From assembly GCA_029931885.1 (NCBI GenBank), contig JAOZRJ010000040.1:1-8585 (forward strand): 8,585 nucleotides of DNA. Reading direction: 5' to 3'. The DNA comes from Candidatus Omnitrophota bacterium. GTDB taxonomy: Bacteria > Omnitrophota > Koll11 > Zapsychrales > Aceulaceae. Both the position numbers and the translations under genes were made by a program. The notes below the pieces were generated by a model. That model was given only the letters and a program-made list of their open reading frames with translations. It was not told where the DNA came from and made no database searches. Of this stretch, positions 1 to 5,975 are shown piece by piece (position 1 is the stretch's first letter; each line of letters starts with the position of its first letter).

Positions 1-1222
1 AACTGAATCGTTTTCTCAGTTGTACAATGGATTTGAAGAATTTAATTTCGTCACGTTCAACATCAAGATTATTCACGGTCACAGCGGAGAATGATGATTC
101 CATCTCTCTACGTTGAACAGGCACGTTAAGCGCCTTGTAGACCTTACCGTAGAAGTGTTCTAAGTCAGCGATGTTAGATAAATCGGCATCTGATCCTGAC
201 AATGGCTCAATCTGTGTTCCCTTGCCTTCAGCTGATCGAGGTAACCAATAGTCTTCCAGAACACTTATGGCACGCTTACGGTTTTCTACTGATCCAGTAT
301 CGTAATTATAAACCATTTTGTTACGATGTTTCATCATCAGGTTCTGGATGTACTGTTCAGCTTTTGCTTTAGGTAGCCGGCCTGTGTCGATGTAGAATAC
401 CTTTTTCTCAGGCGCTCGGGTGATCCGATGGATGACTAAAGAATCTTCAATTAGTGACAATTGGTTAATAACTTTTAGTGCTTTATTAATGTGTGAAATT
501 GAAAAGAGTCTGTCTTCACTGAGTATTCCTGATGTGATCTGGGTAATTTGTTCAGGCTTATATTTGATTTCGGCGGCTTGGGCGGCAGTCGTCAATGTAA
601 ATGATTGATGATCTTCCAATGTTCGAGTATCCATGAAATAGAAATATTCACCAGTTCGGATATCCTTGTACTTGTAGAAATTGTAAGGACTTAAGAGGAT
701 AATTTTCTTGATTCCTTGCGATAACTTAGAATTATCATAAACAACTTCAAGATTAAGAACGCCATCAACGTACCATTGTTTGAATAAATTCTGGCCGTTG
801 AGATGAAAGTCCAACATGTTTACTATCTTCTCGAAAGACTTCTGAATCTTACCCTTCACAGGATCAGCAACATCAAGATCGTGTAGTTCTAATTCAAACG
901 GGAGTGTGTCATCTTCTTCAAAAACCAATGCTTCATTGAGGATTTCTGTCAGCGCTTCATCTACTTCGGGGTTGTAAGTCGCATGACGCCATGTCTTGAT
1001 CAGATTGTTGCGTTGCGTGATAATGTAATCAACGTGGCTACCCCATGAATAAGAATATGACAGATCGCCCGGTATTACATCAGGTTCTTGAATCAATTCC
1101 GTGGGCGTGGTGGTAGTCAATGTTGATCGACCCACTTCTATTTTTCTTTCTTCTTTGCTATAGAAGCTTTTCTTAAGATCTTCTGTCATCAAACCAAACG
1201 CTTCTGTTAATCTATTTGCCAT
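1..1222 (-). CDS. 20: T4 gp20-like portal vertex protein (3' end cut by window edge)
   Basis: Forms the dodecameric portal at the unique capsid vertex, through which DNA is packaged and to which the tail neck attaches. The frame is open from the ATG at 1222 to the window edge and gives 407 residues; T4 gp20 is a little over 520, so the C-terminal clip/crown part is missing. Direct recognition comes from the hallmark gp20 stretch: SLIEDSLVIHRITRAPEKK (about residues 256-274), FYIDTGRLPKAKAEQY (276-291), a segment KMVYNYDTGSVENRKR (302-317), then LEDYWLPRSAEGKGT (322-336), which is the conserved region used for T4-type phage surveys, and NVPVQRRE (366-373). The N-terminus holds a WRHATYNPEVDEAL helix (78-91), also typical. 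It begins 3 bases after the stop of the basic 173-residue gene, so it is the last gene seen of the operon driven from 3119. Identity is near certain. Confidence 0.96.
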   Translation of the reverse strand, partial: MANRLTEAFGLMTEDLKKSFYSKEERKIEVGRSTLTTTTPTELIQEPDVIPGDLSYSYSWGSHVDYIITQRNNLIKTWRHATYNPEVDEALTEILNEALVFEEDDTLPFELELHDLDVADPVKGKIQKSFEKIVNMLDFHLNGQNLFKQWYVDGVLNLEVVYDNSKLSQGIKKIILLSPYNFYKYKDIRTGEYFYFMDTRTLEDHQSFTLTTAAQAAEIKYKPEQITQITSGILSEDRLFSISHINKALKVINQLSLIEDSLVIHRITRAPEKKVFYIDTGRLPKAKAEQYIQNLMMKHRNKMVYNYDTGSVENRKRAISVLEDYWLPRSAEGKGTQIEPLSGSDADLSNIADLEHFYGKVYKALNVPVQRREMESSFSAVTVNNLDVERDEIKFFKSIVQLRKRFS

Positions 1223-1225
1223 ATA

Positions 1226-1747
1226 TTACCATCGTATTATTTTACGTCTTGCTTTCTTTGTAGTTCGTTTCATCCTTTGTGTAAATCCCGTAGGCTGCTT
1301 GTCACCTTCCACTATATTCGCCTTAAATCTCGGTTTCCTCAACATCTTAAGAGTTATTTCATCTTTCGGTATTGCTGTACTATTCTTCATGTGCGTGTGT
1401 AGATATCGTCGAATCCCCTTTAGCCCGGACTGTAAGAACCGGTCTTTCTTCAACATGCCATACGTGATTCTTACAACTTTACGTTTGTTGGCCATTTGAC
1501 TACTAACGCCCATGATGTATTGAACTAACTGAAATCGAAACATTGGATTCAGCCAATGCAAATTCAAGCCCAACGTTGACTTAGGTCCTATGTATAACGG
1601 TACTATTAATGGATTTCGGTCATATTCTTCTAATCGATTTGCATGTTTAGCTGTGTAGGTGAAACTATACAAATTATCATATGAAAATCGTCGGCGTTTC
1701 TTTCTCCGTTTACGTTTGACTGGTTCTTCTATAGTTTCTTCGGTCAT
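1226..1747 (-). CDS. Highly basic conserved phage protein of T4-like structural block, function unknown
   Basis: 173 residues. The core carries a YDRNPLIVPL segment (42-51) and TLGLNLHWLNP (58-68), followed by a helical region with RITYGMLKK (93-101) and GIRRYLHTHMKN (111-122). From memory this pattern (YDR-x-P-L-hydrophobic, then LGLN-h-H-aromatic-L) matches a conserved hypothetical family found next to structural genes in marine T4-like phages; I cannot name it with confidence. Both ends are extremely basic: KRKRRKKRRR at 11-20 and RMKRTTKKARRKIIRW at 158-173, which suggests contact with packaged or entering DNA, or with an acidic partner. The gene follows the gp4-like gene with tandem TAA TAA stops directly before its ATG and precedes the portal by 3 bases, so a role in head, neck or DNA-end completion is inferred from context. 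DNA end protection (gp2-like) is an alternative I could not support from sequence. Confidence 0.85.
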   Translation of the reverse strand: MTEETIEEPVKRKRRKKRRRFSYDNLYSFTYTAKHANRLEEYDRNPLIVPLYIGPKSTLGLNLHWLNPMFRFQLVQYIMGVSSQMANKRKVVRITYGMLKKDRFLQSGLKGIRRYLHTHMKNSTAIPKDEITLKMLRKPRFKANIVEGDKQPTGFTQRMKRTTKKARRKIIRW

Positions 1748-1750
1748 TTA

Positions 1751-2233
1751 TTATCCAAATGTTTTATCTCTAAACAAAGGTTCGGTTTTTTCCGTGATAA
1801 TGCCAAACTCGATATTCCGGCCTCCTGATTGCAATTCCCCAACGAACGCGTCGCAAGCATTCCATTTATTCATATTCTTAATATATTCTGCTAGACGTTT
1901 CGGGTTCTTTTTCTTCGGCGGACTGCATTGATATGAGGGTTTAATCTCGATAATAAATTCTTTGCCGTCTTTCATCTTGAACCAGAAATCAGGATAGTAC
2001 GATTTCTTTCTTCCGTCTACTTCATATATGTAAGGAATCCGGATATCCTCACTCGTCCACTCTACAACATCAGGGTTCCCATCTAATCTGAACTTGGCAA
2101 ACTTTCGTTCGAAGTTGCTTCGGATTGTAATAGGTCGTTTACCCACATATTTATCAGGATTGGCCAACAAAGGATAATAATCAGCACATTTATAATAATC
2201 ATACTGCTTCTTCCGTTTACGTTTCATCGACAT
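1751..2233 (-). CDS. 4: T4 gp4-like head completion protein, TnsA-like nuclease fold
   Basis: 160 residues, about the length of T4 gp4 (150). Members of this family complete filled heads before tail joining; gp4 is also called gp50/65 in T4. Visible signature in order: NPDKYVG (25-31), a RSxxERKF helix with Glu42, NPDVVEWTSEDIRIPY (53-68), YYPDFW with Asp82 (79-84), and EFIIEIKP with Glu96 and Lys98 (92-99). The Glu / Asp / Glu-x-Lys arrangement is the PD-(D/E)XK catalytic pattern of TnsA-type endonucleases, and all expected residues are present, so the protein is probably catalytically competent. QCSPPKKKNPKRLAEYIKN (102-120) and KWNACDAF (123-130) follow the family order. The N-terminus is basic (MKRKRKK). 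The start overlaps the preceding gene by 17 bases without a clear ribosome site; a second ATG at 2227 is equally possible. It lies two genes before the portal. Confidence 0.88.
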   Translation of the reverse strand: MSMKRKRKKQYDYYKCADYYPLLANPDKYVGKRPITIRSNFERKFAKFRLDGNPDVVEWTSEDIRIPYIYEVDGRKKSYYPDFWFKMKDGKEFIIEIKPSYQCSPPKKKNPKRLAEYIKNMNKWNACDAFVGELQSGGRNIEFGIITEKTEPLFRDKTFG

Positions 2234-2702
2234 CTAAAATTTTATACCAATCATAATTGACCTCAACCGTTACCACCAGTGGCATATTTTCTACGAGATT
2301 TACAGTTTCTTGTATATCACTGTAGCTTGTTATCCAACTATTATAAAATCTGATCACTTTATGTGCATTGTTCTTATTATTGGTTAGATGTAACTCACTT
2401 TGGAAATTTGCCGGGTTCAGTGTATTGAGATCGGGATTGTGTAAGATTGTTAAGTAATCGTACAACTCCTGAAGTACTGTATAATTTTGATCTATAAGGA
2501 CTTCGAGATTCAAAGGATTCCATGTCAATTTATCACCAGGAAATTTGGCTTGTAATGATACCCAAGGCATTTCCACTTCATTCAACATCAATCCAATGCC
2601 GCTGAACGATTGGACGTGAAATTCAAGTTGAGTCAATCCATCTCCAGGCGAACCCATTAAAAAATAGTAATTCGCTCCATGTGTTAAATTGATATTATCC
2701 AT
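2217..2702 (-). CDS. gp19-fold (tail-tube-like) virion structural protein, probable
   Basis: 161 residues, the size of the T4 tail tube subunit gp19 (163). The pattern is that of tube-fold proteins of T4-like phages: an N-terminal NYYFLMGSP strand, a hydrophobic strand FHVQSFSGIGL (28-38), PGDKLTWNPLNLEVLID (55-71), a helix ELYDYLTILHNP (79-90), a mid strand SELHLTNN (102-109), KVIRFYNSWITSYSDI (115-130), and a terminal strand VTVEVNYDWYKI (144-156). In marine T4-like phages the PGDKL-x(n)-D-E/Q-N/D-hydrophobic segment and the final Y-aromatic strand are shared by gp19 and related tube-fold virion proteins. It may therefore be the main tube protein, a paralogue, or a tail-completion/initiator protein; the sheath gene expected before gp19 in T4 is not here, which favours a paralogue. 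It starts 1 base after the preceding gene's stop and overlaps the gp4-like gene by 17 bases. Confidence 0.72.
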   Translation of the reverse strand: MDNINLTHGANYYFLMGSPGDGLTQLEFHVQSFSGIGLMLNEVEMPWVSLQAKFPGDKLTWNPLNLEVLIDQNYTVLQELYDYLTILHNPDLNTLNPANFQSELHLTNNKNNAHKVIRFYNSWITSYSDIQETVNLVENMPLVVTVEVNYDWYKILDVDET

Positions 2703-2703
2703 A

Positions 2704-3081
2704 TTAATCTAAACCGCTATAATCAAACATATTCTCAACAGAAAACATTTCCGCCGGTGACAACTGAAGTGCTTCAATGTATGTAAATATCTCAAAGTTT
2801 AACTCGAACGTTTCTTCGATTAGATCTTCAAACTCTTTTTGAAATATAACTAACTCTTCACCTTCTACGGTAAAGTTGCCGGTTGTTTCGTCTTTTTTAC
2901 CATACTTATCGAGTAATTTAGTTCTCACTGAATGAAATGCCAAACTGCGTTCATCCAATTCTTTGCTCAGTCGGTAAAATTGATAAGCCATTTTAGCGGG
3001 AAGTTCTGAACTTGAGTTAATTTTCTCAAGTGTCTTCATGAAGCTTTCGTTATTGAAAATCTTATTCGTAAATTTGATCAT
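2704..3081 (-). CDS. DUF1617-like small phage protein, function unknown
   Basis: 125 residues from the ATG at 3081. A TTG at 3093 in the same frame would add four residues, but those codons are themselves the ribosome binding site (GGGAGAG), so the ATG is preferred. The segment ELPAKMAYQFYRLSKEL (26-42), then KYGKKDE (59-65), a VEGEELVIFQKEFEDLIEE helix, and LSPAEMFSVE (107-116) follow the order seen in a widespread family of small phage proteins (DUF1617-type: LPxKxAYxLxK, LxxKYGExDE, FxKExExLL, LxPAxL). That family has no established function. It is mostly helical and acidic. It is the first gene after the late promoter at 3119-3112, about 30 bases from it, and is followed by the tube-like gene with a 1-base gap, so it is made late together with virion proteins. 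A chaperone or assembly role is inferred only from this position. Confidence 0.85.
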   Translation of the reverse strand: MIKFTNKIFNNESFMKTLEKINSSSELPAKMAYQFYRLSKELDERSLAFHSVRTKLLDKYGKKDETTGNFTVEGEELVIFQKEFEDLIEETFELNFEIFTYIEALQLSPAEMFSVENMFDYSGLD

Positions 3082-3091
3082 TCTCTCTCCC
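3082..3091 (-). promoter_or_regulatory. Ribosome binding site deciding start at 3081
   Basis: On the minus strand GGGAGAGAGA sits directly before the ATG at 3081. Its GGGAG core has a spacing of about 5 bases. This makes the upstream in-frame TTG (3093) unlikely as the true start, because that TTG would precede and encode the ribosome site. Confidence 0.7.
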
Positions 3092-3111
3092 AATTAGTTA
3101 TTTGATGCTAT

Positions 3112-3119
3112 TATTTATA
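3112..3119 (-). promoter_or_regulatory. T4-type late promoter (TATAAATA)
   Basis: The minus strand reads TATAAATA, a perfect match to the T4 late promoter -10 element recognised by the phage sigma factor gp55 with its gp33/gp45 co-activators (established for T4). It lies in a 38-base gap, immediately after the TAA stop of the membrane coiled-coil gene, giving TAATATAAATA, and 30 bases before the next ATG. It should drive the DUF1617-like, tube-like, gp4-like, basic-protein and portal genes. No -35 element is expected for this class. Confidence 0.85.
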
Positions 3120-3716
3120 TTATGGAATATTGTGAATTCCTTTGAGTTTTTCTAAAAGAAGTAATACATCGTTGATTCTTGCGTCGGAATCTTCTCCACG
3201 TGTCAAAATATCTTCTTTCGATTTTTTAATGTCAGACTTCATTGTTTTGATATCTGATTTAATAATGTCCGATTGACTGTTACGTAATGTCACGAATGAA
3301 CTGAAATCAGAACTTAGATTCTGAAAGCCCATGAATCCACTGATGAGTAATGTAAGAAAGAACACTACATAGATGCCGCGTTCGACCCACTTACGCTCAA
3401 ATCGTTTGACGATTATGTGTTCTACGGTATCTGCCGTCACATGATCGTCTTCTAACTTAGTGATACGGTTCTCATAGTTTTTGCTGTATTCATCTACACT
3501 GTGAGTCAAAGATTTAAATTCTAACAATGAGAATTTTTCTTTTTGATCTTGTATATCCTCACTGTGCTCTATTTCAGAGGCAACATATTGCTTCAGTTGT
3601 TCGAACGCGTTCTGCAATTGTTGAAACTTGGTATCTGTGTAATCCTTTTGATTTGTTTCTACAATTTTTTGAATTGATTCAATTGTTGTTTGTATTTGTA
3701 ATAAAACGTTTTCCAT
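3120..3716 (-). CDS. Single-span membrane protein with coiled coils on both sides, function unknown
   Basis: 198 residues, not recognised as a named family. An N-terminal region of about 100 residues is rich in Gln, Glu and Lys with heptad-like spacing (about 5-50 and 60-92). A basic patch KRFERKWVERG (104-114) precedes one hydrophobic segment, YVVFFLTLLISGFMGF (about 116-131). The C-terminal part has a repeated KSDIK unit (KSDIKTMKSDIKKSKED, 153-169) and a Leu-rich tail LLLLEKLKG (185-193). The positive-inside rule predicts a cytosolic N-terminus and a C-terminus outside the inner membrane. There is no signal peptide and no lipobox, so it is not an outer-membrane spanin; an inner-membrane spanin-like or transducer-like role is possible. 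Its ATG overlaps the stop of the receiver gene by one base (TAATG), so translation is coupled and the two products may work together. An AGG about 12 bases upstream is the only ribosome-site hint. Confidence 0.86.
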   Translation of the reverse strand: MENVLLQIQTTIESIQKIVETNQKDYTDTKFQQLQNAFEQLKQYVASEIEHSEDIQDQKEKFSLLEFKSLTHSVDEYSKNYENRITKLEDDHVTADTVEHIIVKRFERKWVERGIYVVFFLTLLISGFMGFQNLSSDFSSFVTLRNSQSDIIKSDIKTMKSDIKKSKEDILTRGEDSDARINDVLLLLEKLKGIHNIP

Positions 3717-4186
3717 TAACCCGTGACCTGCAATTGATTTAGTTTTTCTCGAAATGTGACTCGGCGCGTTTCCAGTTGTTTATAATAACCCATCCACGTC
3801 CGGACTGAATCTAACATGGACAGCTGCCAATTTTTATCATTTTTATGAATGAAAGATAAAGCGCCGGCCTCATACGATTTAAAAGAATCTGCCAACTTTG
3901 CGGAATCAGACAGAACTATAAATCGTGCTGACTTACATTTATTCTTAACTTCTTCGATCAATTGTGGACCCGTCATTGATCGGAAATGATATTCCATAAC
4001 GATTAAATACGGTGGATCCGATTCATCACATAACGCAATCGCCTCTTTACAGGTATGGGCAGTCAAGACTTGTTGAAATCCCGAATCAACCAATAATCCC
4101 TTGACATGATTCAAAAAAGCTACGTCATTATCAACCAACAATATCAGAGTGTCGTATATACTATACATGATCGCACTATTTTTCAC
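3716..4186 (-). CDS. Stand-alone response-regulator receiver domain with phosphoacceptor Asp replaced by Glu
   Basis: 156 residues with one receiver (REC) domain and no DNA-binding or enzymatic output domain. Landmarks: TLILLVDND (13-21) gives the acidic pocket Asp19, with Asn20 at the second acidic position; YLIVMEYHF (60-68) is strand beta-3, where the phosphorylated Asp should be, but Glu65 occupies it; FIVLSDSA (89-96) supplies the switch Ser93; AGALSFIHK (107-115) supplies the conserved Lys115 without the usual following Pro. So the fold is intact while normal phosphorylation is impossible. Asp-to-Glu at this site can mimic the phosphorylated state in several regulators such as NtrC (established for those proteins), so a constitutively active form is inferred. 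A C-terminal helix (125-153) is extra. The GTG start overlaps the PAS gene stop as GTGA; an ATG at 4168 is an alternative that keeps the whole domain. The 1-base TAATG overlap links it to the membrane gene. Confidence 0.88.
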   Translation of the reverse strand: MKNSAIMYSIYDTLILLVDNDVAFLNHVKGLLVDSGFQQVLTAHTCKEAIALCDESDPPYLIVMEYHFRSMTGPQLIEEVKNKCKSARFIVLSDSAKLADSFKSYEAGALSFIHKNDKNWQLSMLDSVRTWMGYYKQLETRRVTFREKLNQLQVTG

Positions 4187-5469
4187 TGTTTAAAATTCAT
4201 TAAACGCTGTTTTTTCAAAGCCTCATTCAATATTCCATCGTCAATACTACCCGATGACACTAATATTTCTCCAAGTTTTTTATTTTGATTACTCAATGCG
4301 GTTTTAAGTTGTTCAAATGTAATTGCGTTATCTTTAAGTAAAATTTCACCCAATCGCCATTTTCGTTTTATAGTCCTAAGATCTGATAAACATTCTTTCG
4401 TCTTTTTAAGTTCAGTTACATCTGTAAACAATATCAATCGTTTATCTCCGCCATTAAAGGGCGCGCCTGATACTATTAAATCTAATTTAGAACCATCTTT
4501 TCGAATAGCCGTGACTGTATATTTTGTCGTTGCCCCTGCTTGCGCAATTTCTCGTTGTGTTTCTATTTCTTCAAGTGACTGTAAATCAAACAACTCAGTA
4601 TACGGCATTTTCATCAATTCAGCTGCGTCATATCCAGACATCTTAATTAATTGTGGATTGACCATGTAATATGTCGATAAATCTACACTAACAACTGCAA
4701 GTCCGTCAGACATACGATTGATCATGCTTCTAAACTTAGCCTCTGAATGCTCAAGGGCTTCAATCATTGTATGTCTTTCTGTAACATCGGCCGACTGAAC
4801 GATAAGAACGTCCGATTCACCCTCTTGTTTAACAGTAGCACCATAAGAAGCAATGTATTTAATGCCTGATGATAATGATACTCTCATAAATATCCGTTCA
4901 CTCCAATCAGATGTTGCGCTCTGGAATGAACCTTCTAACAATTCAATTGGTTGTTTATTATACATCTCTTCTTGGGTGGCACCTATGACTGTATCTACTG
5001 TCGATTCCCATATTTCATAAGAACGAGCATTGGCATATATACATATATCATTTTGAAATACAACTATACCAACCTGGCCAACTTCCAATAGAGCCTTCAT
5101 TCGATTTGAAATATTCGTGATTCGACGTTCTGCATTTTTTTGTTCTGAAATATCTTTAATGGAATGAATGATTCCTATAAATTCATTATCATCATAGATA
5201 GGTGCGGTAGTTATAATGACATATTTGCCATTGATATAATCTTCTCGGGTATGAACGCCTTCGTCAGCAACCGTTCGAATCAGTGGACATTCGGCGCAAG
5301 GTGTGACAAGGCCGAATAACTCTCTATAACAAGGTTCTATTATCTGACCGTCAGATTTGCCAATAAAATCTCGTAAAGCTTTATTTGTCTTAATAATTTT
5401 GAAATCCTTAGTGTGTAAGGATATCAGATCAGGCAACGCATCAAACGCTGTTTCCCAATAATTAGTCAT
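4183..5469 (-). CDS. Triple-PAS sensor protein with C-terminal tandem MshEN-like motif, no kinase domain
   Basis: 428 residues, no signal peptide or membrane span, so cytosolic. PAS1 covers about 5-112 (opening FDALPDLISLHTKD, closing IGIIHSIKDISEQ). It carries a Cys47-x10-Cys58-x2-Cys61 set (CYRELFGLVTPCAEC) typical of some bacterial PAS domains. PAS2 spans about 122-232 (closing VQSADVTERH) and PAS3 about 242-355 (opening SEAKFRSMINRMSDGLAVV, closing FTDVTELKK). No H-box, HATPase, GGDEF, EAL or HTH follows. Instead residues 372-395 and 398-421 form two 24-residue copies of an R/K-L-G-E-I-L ... L-x3-L-x2-Q motif, the pattern of the c-di-GMP-binding MshEN domain of GspE/MshE ATPases, but with a 2-residue spacer and an Asn for the Gly in copy one. 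No ribosome site precedes its ATG. It overlaps the receiver gene by GTGA. It probably integrates a host signal; ligand and output are unknown. Confidence 0.9.
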   Translation of the reverse strand: MTNYWETAFDALPDLISLHTKDFKIIKTNKALRDFIGKSDGQIIEPCYRELFGLVTPCAECPLIRTVADEGVHTREDYINGKYVIITTAPIYDDNEFIGIIHSIKDISEQKNAERRITNISNRMKALLEVGQVGIVVFQNDICIYANARSYEIWESTVDTVIGATQEEMYNKQPIELLEGSFQSATSDWSERIFMRVSLSSGIKYIASYGATVKQEGESDVLIVQSADVTERHTMIEALEHSEAKFRSMINRMSDGLAVVSVDLSTYYMVNPQLIKMSGYDAAELMKMPYTELFDLQSLEEIETQREIAQAGATTKYTVTAIRKDGSKLDLIVSGAPFNGGDKRLILFTDVTELKKTKECLSDLRTIKRKWRLGEILLKDNAITFEQLKTALSNQNKKLGEILVSSGSIDDGILNEALKKQRLMNFKQ

Positions 5470-5482
5470 TGATATAAAACTT

Positions 5483-5974
5483 TTACGGTTTGAAAATAAA
5501 AAGGCCGTTTTCGTCTAAACGTTGAGAAATACGACAATCTACATGAACCCAATTAACATCGTCTTCGAGTCCGGTTAGATACTTTAGAAAACCTTCTTTC
5601 TTCCATTCTATGATTTTAGTTCGACATTCTTCCGCATTATGACCTTTCACATCGAAATCAAAGGCATTCCCTAACAGGTGTTGCGAATACGAAACTCGGC
5701 CTGGATAAAATGACGCTGGTCGGAAACCTCTATATTGCCACTTTCCGCCCCACTTCCAGTTATTTATTGTGATCGGGTACGCAAATAAATCACGCAACTC
5801 AATTATCGTTCTTAGTGCATTTTCAGAAAATAACTCTATTGAATTATCACCTCTAGATTGATAAACCTCTTCGGATACAATCTCATACAAAGCAAAATAC
5901 GTCTGATCTTCCCACAACTTTATAATGGGTTTATCGTATCGTTGCTTTATACTGGCTATTTCATCAATATTCAT
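5483..5974 (-). CDS. M15-family peptidoglycan peptidase (endolysin candidate)
   Basis: 163 residues from the ATG at 5974. The catalytic zinc motif of the M15A/M15_3 peptidases is complete: SQHLLGNAFDFDV with His99 and Asp106 (97-109, S-x-H-x3-G-x-A-x-D) and NWVHVDCR with His144 (141-148), preceded by an acidic GLEDD (135-139) that should hold the catalytic acid. An upstream YPITINNWKWGGKWQYRGFRP resembles the conserved substrate-side strand before the motif. Such enzymes cut peptide cross-links of bacterial cell walls. No signal peptide or separate binding domain is seen, so it needs a holin, or acts as a tail-associated enzyme. An in-frame TTG at 5995 would add seven residues overlapping the previous gene by 20 bases; TAAGATG at the ATG suggests stop-restart coupling, and no ribosome site supports either start. 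It shares the late transcript from 6265 with the PAS/receiver genes. Confidence 0.88.
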   Translation of the reverse strand: MNIDEIASIKQRYDKPIIKLWEDQTYFALYEIVSEEVYQSRGDNSIELFSENALRTIIELRDLFAYPITINNWKWGGKWQYRGFRPASFYPGRVSYSQHLLGNAFDFDVKGHNAEECRTKIIEWKKEGFLKYLTGLEDDVNWVHVDCRISQRLDENGLFIFKP

Positions 5975-5975
5975 C

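Noticed and set aside
420..608. Plus-strand open frame of 62 codons
   Set aside because: It lies wholly within the portal coding sequence on the other strand, whose family identity is certain; it has no ribosome site and no recognisable protein pattern.
1299..1931. Plus-strand open frames opposite the basic protein and gp4-like gene
   Set aside because: Phe-, Leu- and Arg-rich translations are the expected mirror of Lys/Arg-rich genes; they overlap well-supported minus-strand genes completely.
3527..3742. Plus-strand open frame opposite the membrane coiled-coil gene
   Set aside because: Antisense shadow with no ribosome site and no conserved pattern.
4183..5469. PAS protein as a histidine kinase or diguanylate cyclase
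   Set aside because: After the third PAS domain there is no H-box, ATP-binding N/G boxes, GGDEF or EAL motif; the remaining 60 or so residues are the tandem LGEIL repeat.
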